This document shows, piece by piece, positions 22,793 to 29,520 of a stretch of DNA of 34,988 nucleotides. How positions within the stretch are numbered: the first letter of the stretch is position 1; each line of letters opens with the position of its first letter. The translations under genes were made by a program, and so were the position numbers. Source of the stretch: a virus; IMG/VR virus record IMGVR_UViG_3300021961_000306, positions 1-34,988 of that record. One strand, 5' to 3'. The notes below the pieces were generated by a model that saw only the letters and a program-made list of their open reading frames with translations, was not told the origin of the DNA and searched no databases.

Positions 22793-23491
22793 ATGATGAC
22801 AACAAAAGAAGATAGAGATAGATACCATTGGTATCAAAATGCACAGAATATGTTTTGGCAAAGTCCAATATGGGAAGTGCAAACAAAATTTGATGAAGAA
22901 TTCAATGAAGTATTATTGGATGAAATTTATGGTATAGGTAAAGATATCGTATTGGGTAAAGACAAAGACCCGAACAATAGTATATGGGACTACAGCAGAC
23001 CCAATTTAGATATACTAAAACAAGAAATCATAGACATAGTAACCAAGAAGATTGTACAGAATATTCCTCAGTTGAGGATGTTAAACATACGTGGTTGCGA
23101 ACACTTTATGGGTTGGGTGAATGTGCGTGAACCTGGAGAACGTCTAGAGGTGCATGGACACACAGAATCGGCTATCGCAGCAACATACTACATCAAAGCT
23201 AAAGAAGGTTGTGGTGACCTTGTGGCTTTTGATTCTTCTCATTCTATTGATTGGGTGAACAATAAACTTAGTGGCAGTCCATTCATGCGTGAACGTAGGT
23301 TCAAACCAGTTGAAGGTCGCTTGATTTTTTTTCCATCTTACGTGTTGCATGGTGTTGATGAAAATAAATCCGATGACTTACGAATTTCGTTGTCCACTGA
23401 CCTGAGAAAAGTTGTCGATAAGAATGCTGCAAATACTGTCATTTTAAAATCGTGGGCTGGTCGCATGGCAAAAATTAGAGAATGGAAATAA
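22793..23491 (+). CDS. Putative 2OG-Fe(II) oxygenase
   Basis: A 232-residue protein. The C-terminal half has the double-stranded beta-helix pattern: HGHTES (H121, H123), then AATYYIKAKEGCGDLVAFD, then RLIFFPSYVLHGV (H186), then DDLRISLSTDL (R197 as 2-oxoglutarate ligand candidate). This matches the HxH...FPS-x-x-x-H-x-V...RIS layout of a phage/bacterial 2OG-Fe(II) oxygenase family. Such enzymes hydroxylate protein side chains or small molecules. The start has tandem ATGs and only a weak RBS. The gene lies in the same late cluster as the SPASM enzyme. Confidence 0.8.
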   Translation: MMTTKEDRDRYHWYQNAQNMFWQSPIWEVQTKFDEEFNEVLLDEIYGIGKDIVLGKDKDPNNSIWDYSRPNLDILKQEIIDIVTKKIVQNIPQLRMLNIRGCEHFMGWVNVREPGERLEVHGHTESAIAATYYIKAKEGCGDLVAFDSSHSIDWVNNKLSGSPFMRERRFKPVEGRLIFFPSYVLHGVDENKSDDLRISLSTDLRKVVDKNAANTVILKSWAGRMAKIREWK

Positions 23492-24021
23492 TGTTTATCA
23501 AATTGGAAAAATCTTTTGAGAAACCATTATATGCAGTTACCGACAATTTAAAAACTTTTAAACATGATGGTAAAGGCATAGACTATAAAAAGGTATGGTC
23601 ACCTGAGGCTGAGAAAATTTATGGTGTATTGCCAAAAAGATATTGGCAGGATTTCCACTTGACAGTTATGACAATTGATTGTATAATCCCACCACATACA
23701 GATACAGAAATTGTTACCTCAATTAATTTCTATTTACAAACGGAAGGATGCACAACTACATTCTATAAACCAAAAATGGAAAATTTGAGAACTGTACAAG
23801 TTGAGAATCAAACAGACGGTCACATATATTTCGAAGATGATTTAGTAGAAATTGGCAGTTTTGTTGCCAAAGATTATGAGATTTGGTTACTTGATGTAAG
23901 TCAAATACATGGCGTTAAAGGTGAATTCAATTTACGTAAAGCCCTCACTTTAGGAACTTTTATTCATAAGTATGAGGATGTGATTGAAATGTTAAAGGAG
24001 ACCGGTAATGTCATTTATTAA
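23491..24021 (+). CDS. Oxygenase-like beta-helix protein (HxD...H), copy 1
   Basis: A 176-residue protein starting at the ATG sharing a base with the preceding TAA. H69-x-D71 (PHTD) and H140 (SQIHGV) give an Fe(II)-binding triad, and R149 is a candidate 2OG ligand. The strands around them (SINFYLQ, EIWLLDV) fit a cupin/double-stranded beta-helix. It is a clear paralogue of the next gene: same start (FIKL), same W-x-PE-x-EK block, same tail (YEDVIEMLKETGNV). Hydroxylase activity is inferred from the triad. Confidence 0.7.
   Translation: MFIKLEKSFEKPLYAVTDNLKTFKHDGKGIDYKKVWSPEAEKIYGVLPKRYWQDFHLTVMTIDCIIPPHTDTEIVTSINFYLQTEGCTTTFYKPKMENLRTVQVENQTDGHIYFEDDLVEIGSFVAKDYEIWLLDVSQIHGVKGEFNLRKALTLGTFIHKYEDVIEMLKETGNVIY
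23659..23687 (+). promoter_or_regulatory. Candidate intragenic promoter
   Basis: Perfect TTGACA (23659-23664), 17 bp, TATAAT (23682-23687), within the preceding gene and about 320 bp before 24008. The bases also encode the conserved LTVMTIDCII strand, so coincidence is possible. Confidence 0.4.
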
Positions 24022-24658
24022 ATTAAAACATCTTTACGAACAACCAATATTTGCACCTGTAAATGGTTTAGAGTCTTTCGCTGGTTTTCACGGATTAGGA
24101 GTACAACACAATAGAATATGGACACCTGAACCAGAAAAATTATTTAAGGTTATTCCCGAAAGATATCACAAAGATTTCAAACTTACGAGAATGTCAATAA
24201 ACAGTGTGTTGATACCTCATGTAGACAATGATTTGATAACAACAATAAACTTTTATTTTCAGCCAGAGGATTACAGAACAATTTTTTATAAAGTAAAACC
24301 TGGAGCACGTAGTTGGAAAACTGAAGAAAAACAACTACAAAAATTGGATGAAATGAAAGAGTTGGATATACCAATCGAAGAACTGAAATTGTCTTTAAAA
24401 GATTATATCAAAGACAAGAAAAATATGCCGACTGCTGAAGAAATCTCATATGTTGATGCAGTATATTCATATGAAGATGTATATGAAGTTGGTAGTTTTA
24501 TAGCACAACAAAACGAAGCTTATCTGTTGGATGTTAGAGAAATACATAATGTTGAACCATTAAAAGGTCCGAAATTAAGAAAGGCCTTTGCTTTGAGAAC
24601 AACTAAGTATGATTACAGAGAAGTATATGAAATGTTAGAAGAAACGGGCAATCTATAA
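24008..24658 (+). CDS. Oxygenase-like beta-helix protein (HxD...H), copy 2
   Basis: A 216-residue paralogue of the preceding gene, overlapping it by 14 bases. It has the same triad (H71-x-D73, H180) and Arg (R191), with conserved neighbours (TTINFYFQ, YEVGSFIAQQ, YLLDVREIHNV). It differs by a charged insertion of roughly 35-40 residues (about 100-140) between strands, which could form a substrate-recognition lid. It ends YREVYEMLEETGNL like its sister. Function is inferred as above. Confidence 0.7.
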   Translation: MSFIKLKHLYEQPIFAPVNGLESFAGFHGLGVQHNRIWTPEPEKLFKVIPERYHKDFKLTRMSINSVLIPHVDNDLITTINFYFQPEDYRTIFYKVKPGARSWKTEEKQLQKLDEMKELDIPIEELKLSLKDYIKDKKNMPTAEEISYVDAVYSYEDVYEVGSFIAQQNEAYLLDVREIHNVEPLKGPKLRKAFALRTTKYDYREVYEMLEETGNL

Positions 24659-24668
24659 AGGAAATAAA

Positions 24669-25442
24669 ATGTTTTTTGAAAAATTGAACTACACAGTAGA
24701 TATTGAAAAATTAAAACAAGAGGTGCGTGAAAGTGTTTTTACTTTAGGTGACAAAGTTGTCCAAGGTGAAGAATATGAGACACCGCAATATCATGGATTT
24801 GGTGGTTGGAGTTTATTGAGTAAAAAAGCCATATGGACAGATGGATGGGAAGCTATTCAACTTGAATCTGGTGAATCATTGGAGTCTTTTTTACCAACAC
24901 AAGAATTAATTTTCAAAGCATACAAACATTTTGACATTTCACATGGACTTGAACATGATAAACCAACCGAAGCTTATGTTGGTGAAATCAAAAAAGTTAT
25001 TGATGATTTGCGAGATTTAGGTTTTCATCCAACTAGAGCTAGGGTCACTTGTTTAAAGGCACACTCAAAGAGTCTTGTACATAGAGATGCAGATGCAACA
25101 GAGTATATGACAAGAATTCATATTCCATTGTGGACCAACAAAAAATGTGTACATATATGTGAAGGTAAAAATTTGCACATGCCCGCTGATGGTAGTGTAT
25201 GGATGCTTTGGACCAATAGATGGCATCAAATTAGAAATGATTCTGATGAAGATAGATATCACATCATTATGGACGCATATGATACAAAGAAAATTACGAA
25301 CAATATGAAATATGAAGGTGATTTTGAAATGTTTCGGGAATGGGTACGTGGCCAACGAGAACAAATTGATTCTGCGGATTTGACACAGGAAGATATTGAT
25401 TTCTTTGAAGCTATCAGAAGTAGATACTTAACCAAAAAATAA
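24669..25442 (+). CDS. Aspartyl/asparaginyl beta-hydroxylase-like protein
   Basis: A 257-residue protein with GGAAA upstream of the ATG. The Asp/Asn hydroxylase pattern is visible: H138-R-D140 (LVHRDAD), R149 in TRIHIPLW, H186 in NRWHQIRN and R196 in DRYHIIMD. These are the iron and 2-oxoglutarate ligands of the family, whose eukaryotic founder hydroxylates Asp/Asn in Cys-rich EGF-like domains. That is notable here, since the nearby 21202 protein is rich in both Asn and Cys. The substrate is inferred, not shown. Confidence 0.8.
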   Translation: MFFEKLNYTVDIEKLKQEVRESVFTLGDKVVQGEEYETPQYHGFGGWSLLSKKAIWTDGWEAIQLESGESLESFLPTQELIFKAYKHFDISHGLEHDKPTEAYVGEIKKVIDDLRDLGFHPTRARVTCLKAHSKSLVHRDADATEYMTRIHIPLWTNKKCVHICEGKNLHMPADGSVWMLWTNRWHQIRNDSDEDRYHIIMDAYDTKKITNNMKYEGDFEMFREWVRGQREQIDSADLTQEDIDFFEAIRSRYLTKK

Positions 25443-25445
25443 AAT

Positions 25446-26987
25446 ATGAGAAAAGTTGATGGTATAATTTTTACTGGTACACAAAACAGTACAACAAATA
25501 ATAGGCCAGCTGGAGCAGCCAGGTTAAGAACATTTCTTGGCCAACACAATTATGATATTGAGGTTGTGGATTTTTTTTATGAATTTACGACCGATGAACT
25601 TTGTGCTGCCTGTGATAATTTCATAGATGAAACAACTTTGTTTGTTGGAGTAAGTATCACTTTCATTTATGAAACGGATAAAATCAATAAACTTTTTAAT
25701 CATATTAAAACAAAATATCCTAAAGTAAAAAGAATTATTGGTGGTTCAGAGGGTTCGGTCGAAGGTTTAGATGGAACATTAGTTGATAGATTTATATGGG
25801 GTTATTCTGAACAAGCTGTTTTACATTATTTAAAATTTCTACAAAGAAAAAGACTTGATGATTTGAAATGGGAACCTTATCACGGTTCATACGCTATTAA
25901 TGCGGAATCATTTTATAAAAATGATGACACCGATTTGACTATTAAATGGTTGGAATCCGATTTAATCAAAACAAATTTTTTGCCAATAGAAATAAGTAGG
26001 GGTTGCATTTTTAAATGTAGATTTTGTCAATTCCCTTTATTGGGTAAGAAAAAAAGTGATTATATTAGACATGTTGATAACCTAACTGATGAAATTCGCA
26101 GAAATTATGAAATGTTTGGAGTAACAAATTATTGGTTCAATGATGATACACTCAATGATAATATTATTAAATTGGAATACATTGCTGAAGCTATTCAAAA
26201 GAGTGGAGTGAAAATAACATATAGTGCATTTTTACGAGCAGACTTAATGGCCAGATTTCCTGAAACTATTCCAATGTTAGCAGATACGGGTTTAGCCTCA
26301 GCTGTTTTTGGTATAGAAACATTACATCCATTGGCCAAAAAAATTGTTGGAAAAGGACAAGATTCAGAAAGACAGTTTGATGCCATTAGACAACTAAAAA
26401 AACTTGCTCCTATATGGACACAAACTGGAATGATTGTTGGATTACCTGAAGAACCTTTGTCTAGTATTTTTCAAACTCAGAAAACCTTTCTTGAAATGAA
26501 TGAAAATTTTGAAGTATTAAACCAGTGGTTTTGGTTTTCTTTAACACTCAGGAAAAAAGGAATGACACGTTTAAGTGAATTCGAAAGAGAACATGAAAAA
26601 TATGGTTATTCTGAAATGGATGTAAATGAATTAAAAAAAGGATATTTGAATTTAGATAGTCTTATAATACACTTTGGAAATGAAAAGACGATGTATTGGA
26701 AAAATAAATACACCAATTTTTTTCAAGCAAATTACATTGCTGAGATTTTGAACCAAGAAGTTGAAAAATTTAGATTGGAACGTGGTATGAGATACACTGA
26801 CCAACCAATAGGTGAACACAATAACGCATGGGGACATATTGCACTTTTACCACACGAACTTATTGGTTTAGGATTTACACCAAAGGAAATTGTGGAAGGA
26901 ACAATCGACAAAAAATTGTTATTTGAAAAAATGAAACAATCAAAAAATGATATTAAGAATTACAAAAAACTAAAATTAGGATTATAA
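25446..26987 (+). CDS. Radical SAM protein with N-terminal B12-binding-like domain
   Basis: A 513-residue protein. Residues 1-135 look like the Rossmann domain found at the N-terminus of B12-dependent radical SAM enzymes (LRTFLGQHNYDIEVVDFF, then RIIGGSEGSVEGL), but no clear DxHxxG cobalamin-binding motif is visible. The radical SAM motif follows: C187-x3-C191-x2-C194 (GCIFKCRFC). Downstream are FGIETLHP and TGMIVGLPEEP, typical of the TIM-barrel. Family members perform methylations, methylthiolations and ring rearrangements. The last 130 residues are family-specific. The stop shares a base with the next ATG. Confidence 0.82.
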   Translation: MRKVDGIIFTGTQNSTTNNRPAGAARLRTFLGQHNYDIEVVDFFYEFTTDELCAACDNFIDETTLFVGVSITFIYETDKINKLFNHIKTKYPKVKRIIGGSEGSVEGLDGTLVDRFIWGYSEQAVLHYLKFLQRKRLDDLKWEPYHGSYAINAESFYKNDDTDLTIKWLESDLIKTNFLPIEISRGCIFKCRFCQFPLLGKKKSDYIRHVDNLTDEIRRNYEMFGVTNYWFNDDTLNDNIIKLEYIAEAIQKSGVKITYSAFLRADLMARFPETIPMLADTGLASAVFGIETLHPLAKKIVGKGQDSERQFDAIRQLKKLAPIWTQTGMIVGLPEEPLSSIFQTQKTFLEMNENFEVLNQWFWFSLTLRKKGMTRLSEFEREHEKYGYSEMDVNELKKGYLNLDSLIIHFGNEKTMYWKNKYTNFFQANYIAEILNQEVEKFRLERGMRYTDQPIGEHNNAWGHIALLPHELIGLGFTPKEIVEGTIDKKLLFEKMKQSKNDIKNYKKLKLGL

Positions 26988-27646
26988 TGTTTGTTTATTG
27001 CCCACCAATAGAGATTCCAAAAATTGAATCTCAAACTTTTCCTGATGGGAAAAGATATTATGTCACACCAGATGGTAAAAAATTACCATCAGTGACCACA
27101 GTGGTGGGAGCTCAGAAAAAGCAGTCCATCTTGGAATGGCGCCGTAGAGTTGGAGAAGAAACTGCAAACAAAATCTCCAGACAAGCCACATCACGTGGTA
27201 CCAATATGCACACTATGTGTGAATATTATTTGAACAATGAACCAAAACCACCAGGTGTTGTTATGCCTGATGCAAAAGAGATGTTCATATCAATCAAACC
27301 ATATCTAAACAAAATCAATAATATACATTATCAAGAAGTTGGATTGTGGTCCGCACAACTTGGTCTGGCAGGCCGTGTTGACTGTATTGGTGAGTATGAA
27401 GGTAAGTTATCAGTCATTGATTTTAAAACATCAAAGAAGATTAAAAAACGTGAAGATATTTTGGATTACTTTTGGCAATGTACTGCATATGCATTGATGT
27501 ACGAAGAATTGGTTGGTACACCTATTGATGATTTGGTAATTATTATGGCCGTGGACAACGAACAACCAATGATTTTTAAAGAGAAAACACAAGACCACAT
27601 TGAAGGTCTAGTAAAAGCAATTGATTTTTACCACAAAAACAGTTGA
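26987..27646 (+). CDS. PD-(D/E)XK nuclease (RecB/Cas4-like)
   Basis: A 219-residue protein. SVTTVVGAQ near the N-terminus and RGTNMHTMCEYYL (conserved His) are followed by GLAGRVDCIGEYEGKLSVID, then FKTSKK. The D, D and K of the D...(D/E)xK site are seen in GRVD and DFKTSK. This is the RecB/Cas4-type nuclease fold, common as an exonuclease in T4-like phages. The lack of a Cys cluster argues against the 4Fe-4S Cas4 branch. The tmRNA promoter overlaps its stop codon. Confidence 0.8.
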   Translation: MFVYCPPIEIPKIESQTFPDGKRYYVTPDGKKLPSVTTVVGAQKKQSILEWRRRVGEETANKISRQATSRGTNMHTMCEYYLNNEPKPPGVVMPDAKEMFISIKPYLNKINNIHYQEVGLWSAQLGLAGRVDCIGEYEGKLSVIDFKTSKKIKKREDILDYFWQCTAYALMYEELVGTPIDDLVIIMAVDNEQPMIFKEKTQDHIEGLVKAIDFYHKNS

Positions 27647-27671
27647 CAAAATATCACGGTTGTGTTACAAT
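27643..27671 (+). promoter_or_regulatory. Sigma70-like promoter of the tmRNA gene
   Basis: TTGACA (27643-27648) overlaps the nuclease stop codon. A 17-bp spacer leads to TACAAT (27666-27671). Expected transcription start is near 27678, just before the acceptor piece, so the RNA can be made independently of the late cluster. An AATAAATA motif (27672-27679) also resembles a late promoter and could add late transcription. Confidence 0.8.
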
Positions 27672-27683
27672 AATAAATAATGT

Positions 27684-27748
27684 TATGGTTGTATGAAGCG
27701 ACTAGAAATGTATTCTGGACGGGAGTTCGAATCTCCCCACCTCCACCA
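27684..27748 (+). ncRNA. ssrA: Permuted tmRNA, acceptor piece (3' half of the tRNA-like domain)
   Basis: T arm GGGAG (27721-27725), loop TTCGAAT, CTCCC (27733-27737); acceptor strand CACCTCC (27738-27744); discriminator A27745; encoded CCA 27746-27748. The acceptor strand pairs fully with GGGGGTG at the start of the coding piece, giving G3-U70, the alanine identity element. UUCUG (27713-27717) pairs with CAGAA (27839-27843) and GGUUGU (27687-27692) with ACAACU (27848-27853), forming the two parts of helix P2. This piece lies upstream of the coding piece, the reverse of a normal ssrA gene. The exact 5' end is uncertain. Confidence 0.88.
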
Positions 27749-27804
27749 AAAGTGCTGGCAGCCGATAAAGTGCCACAGTCTGTCAGAGTCAGACCACTTC
27801 TGAT
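27749..27804 (+). ncRNA. Intervening segment of the permuted tmRNA precursor
   Basis: 56 bases between the CCA end and the mature 5' end of the coding piece, expected to be removed by host processing (RNase P at the 5' side). CCACTTCTG (27794-27802) is the exact reverse complement of CAGAAGTGG (27839-27847) in the coding piece. It could therefore pair with the P2 strand in the precursor only. Confidence 0.7.
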
Positions 27805-27970
27805 GGGGGTGTACTTGGTTTCGACAGGGTAAATAGTACAGAAGTGGACAACTCACCAGAGTAGGTGTAAAAACTAAATCAAGTAAACGCAAACGATGAA
27901 AAGTTCGCATTGGCAGCCTAAACGCTGACTAGGGTTTCGGTTGGTTTCCTCGTAACAGAATAACCAACCA
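27805..27970 (+). ncRNA. ssrA: Permuted tmRNA, coding piece (tag ANDEKFALAA)
   Basis: Starts GGGGGTG, then the conserved D-loop-like GGTTTCGACAGGG (27817-27829). The resume codon GCA is at 27889, preceded by AGTAAAC. The reading frame 27889-27921 encodes ANDEKFALAA and a TAA stop. The stop lies in the loop of a CAGC/GCTG hairpin (27914-27917 with 27924-27927), as in helix P5. A perfect 8-bp hairpin GGTTGGTT/AACCAACC (27939-27946 with 27962-27969) closes the piece. The tmRNA rescues stalled ribosomes and tags the peptide for proteolysis, with host SmpB. The 3' end is approximate. Confidence 0.9.
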
Positions 27971-27985
27971 CTGAATGGAGTAATA

Positions 27986-28564
27986 ATGCAAAAAATTTGG
28001 TCTAGGCGTGAGATTTCCATAGCAGATGAGTTAATGGAATTGGCACCTAAATTAACACAAGAATTTTTAGAATACCACAAAGATTTTGATACAACCTTTA
28101 GTGGTGGTATTTCATATGCTGCATCTAATCCAGAAGCAATTTTGGACGAGCATGAAAAGGTCGTATGGAAAGTAGAAGGCCTACGATACGCATTACCAGA
28201 CAAAAACATAGAACATAATTTCTTCTTACAACCAAGAGTGAGAATGATATTTCCAACGGCTGCATCACTAACACAAAAATATATTGCCTATGTGGGTTGT
28301 AGTGGTTATAGTGTGTTGGATGCTGGAGGAATTATTAAAGGTCATGTGGACATTGAGAATCGTTCCCGCAAGACAGTAAGGATTCATATACCATTAATCA
28401 TACCAGAAGGCGATGCTGCACTGGAAGTTGATGGTGTAAAACAGAATTGGTCCGACTTATTTGCATTTGACAATGCTGAATTGCATAGTGCATATAACAA
28501 GACTGATAAAAGAAGGCTGATTTATATCATAGATATATCTAAGTCACTATTGTTTAACAACTAG
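27986..28564 (+). CDS. Aspartyl/asparaginyl beta-hydroxylase-like protein
   Basis: A 192-residue protein with GGAG 8 bases before the ATG, starting about 16 bases after the tmRNA. The family pattern is clear: GHVDIEN (H120, D122), R132 in VRIHIPLI, H167 in AELHSAYN and R177 in KRRLIYIID. It is compact and has no signal peptide. It is the second Asp/Asn-hydroxylase-like gene in 4 kb. It may be transcribed from the tmRNA promoter, which would make the tmRNA part of its leader before processing. Confidence 0.8.
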   Translation: MQKIWSRREISIADELMELAPKLTQEFLEYHKDFDTTFSGGISYAASNPEAILDEHEKVVWKVEGLRYALPDKNIEHNFFLQPRVRMIFPTAASLTQKYIAYVGCSGYSVLDAGGIIKGHVDIENRSRKTVRIHIPLIIPEGDAALEVDGVKQNWSDLFAFDNAELHSAYNKTDKRRLIYIIDISKSLLFNN

Positions 28565-28573
28565 GAGTTTATT

Positions 28574-29116
28574 TTGAAAAAATTGAGTTTAGTTTTGGCC
28601 TCTTTGGTCGTGAGTGTTTCAGCAATGGCACAAGGTTACACATCATTGGAATATTATGATGAACACAATCGTGCAACAGGTGCAGACAACATTAAAGAAG
28701 CCGTTGTTGTCGGTACTAAAGACGGTTCTACTGACTACAGCCTTAAAATGGAAAACAGCCAAACATCATTTGGTAATGGTTCACTCTCACAAGGTTTTGA
28801 AGTTCGTGTAAAACAATCTATTGGTGCCATGTATGTTGGTGGTCGTTTAGGTGAAAAGGTTACTAGTACTGAACATTTCAGCCATTATGCTGTTGATGCT
28901 GGCGTTAAGTTCCCATTGATTGCAGGATTTACTGGTGATGTTGGTGGTCGTTATCGTAACGCATTTCAATCAGGACACGATTACAAAACAACACGTGTTC
29001 ATGCAGCAGTTGGTTATGCATTAACAAAACAAGATGCAGTTGCAGTTCGTTGGAGCCGTACATACGGTGACGAAGAAAAAGATGCATGGCGTCTACAATA
29101 CACACGTAGTTTCTAA
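28574..29116 (+). CDS. Outer-membrane beta-barrel-like protein with signal peptide
   Basis: A 180-residue protein starting at TTG 28574, since TAGGAG stands 7 bases upstream and no nearby ATG is in frame. The signal peptide KKLSLVLASLVVSVSAMAQ ends in an AMA-Q cleavage site. The mature part alternates polar and hydrophobic residues in strand-like units (MYVGGRLGEKV, DVGGRYRNAF, AVGYALTKQDAVAVRWSRTY) and ends in phenylalanine (LQYTRSF), the usual outer-membrane targeting signal. Phage-encoded outer-membrane proteins can block receptors or change envelope properties; the role here is inference. Confidence 0.8.
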   Translation: MKKLSLVLASLVVSVSAMAQGYTSLEYYDEHNRATGADNIKEAVVVGTKDGSTDYSLKMENSQTSFGNGSLSQGFEVRVKQSIGAMYVGGRLGEKVTSTEHFSHYAVDAGVKFPLIAGFTGDVGGRYRNAFQSGHDYKTTRVHAAVGYALTKQDAVAVRWSRTYGDEEKDAWRLQYTRSF

Positions 29117-29120
29117 TACG

Positions 29121-29128
29121 TATAAATA
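29121..29128 (+). promoter_or_regulatory. T4-type late promoter motif TATAAATA
   Basis: Exact match to the T4 late-promoter core, in an intergenic gap 70 bases before the gene at 29198 and upstream of the cell-wall hydrolase. A start around 29135 would put the following hairpin at the 5' end of the late transcript. Confidence 0.7.
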
Positions 29129-29133
29129 AGTAT

Positions 29134-29153
29134 ATGGGTTCGGTGGAACCCAT
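29134..29153 (+). terminator. Hairpin, weak terminator or 5'-end stabiliser
   Basis: ATGGGTTC/GAACCCAT form a perfect 8-bp stem with a GGTG loop. Only three Ts follow (then AAAAAA), so termination of the beta-barrel transcript would be weak. Its position just past the late motif suggests it may instead cap the late mRNA. Confidence 0.5.
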
Positions 29154-29197
29154 TTAAAAAACCACCGCCACACTTACACATTACACAGGAGAAAACT

Positions 29198-29476
29198 ATG
29201 TCAAACATGACACCTTTTGAAATCCGTCTTGAACTATTAAAAATGGCTAGAGACATGTTATATGATTCTTATAACGCAGAACGAGAACGTCTTTCACAAG
29301 ACTGGAACATCAAATGCGATACGGCAAAAGCCAAAGGTGAAACACCACCTGAACATCCGGCACTGCCAACAATCCCCTCAGAAACAGATATCATCAACAA
29401 GGCTCAAACCTTAAACGGTTTCGTGTCTAACATTTCTACAGCACCTGAAATCAAGGTCACCAGAAAAACTACCTGA
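29198..29476 (+). CDS. Small T4-like phage protein (92 aa)
   Basis: AGGAG precedes the ATG. The helical N-terminus (FEIRLELLKMARDMLYD, then SYNAERERLSQDWN) is followed by a Pro-rich segment (PPEHPALPTIPSETD) and a second short helix. I associate this layout with a small conserved protein of T4-like aquatic phages, role unknown. It is flanked by a late-promoter motif upstream and a stem-loop downstream. Confidence 0.7.
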   Translation: MSNMTPFEIRLELLKMARDMLYDSYNAERERLSQDWNIKCDTAKAKGETPPEHPALPTIPSETDIINKAQTLNGFVSNISTAPEIKVTRKTT

Positions 29477-29478
29477 GG

Positions 29479-29503
29479 GTTAAGGGGGTTCTCCCCCTTT
29501 AAC
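29479..29503 (+). terminator. GC-rich stem-loop between genes
   Basis: GTTAAGGGGG and CCCCCTTTAAC pair with one bulged T and a TTCT loop. The T-run sits inside the stem rather than after it, so it may act as a partial terminator or an mRNA stabiliser upstream of the hydrolase gene. Confidence 0.5.
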
Positions 29504-29520
29504 ACACACAAGGAGAATAG

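Noticed and set aside
24931-24959. TTGACA-N17-CATGAT as another promoter
   Set aside because: The -10 is poor and the site is deep within a coding region with no gene start close downstream.
27684-27748. A lone tRNA gene at the T-arm and CCA sequence
   Set aside because: There is no D arm or anticodon arm upstream; the missing half is at 27805 onward, so it is the acceptor piece of a permuted tmRNA.
27683-27910. A 75-codon minus-strand frame across the tmRNA, with WRWGDSNSRPE in its translation
   Set aside because: This peptide is the well-known artefact of reading antisense through a tRNA-type T arm and acceptor; the locus is the tmRNA.
28284-28312. TTGCCT-N17-TATAGT as a promoter for the beta-barrel gene
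   Set aside because: Both boxes deviate from the pattern seen in the window and lie within conserved hydroxylase codons; too weak to call.
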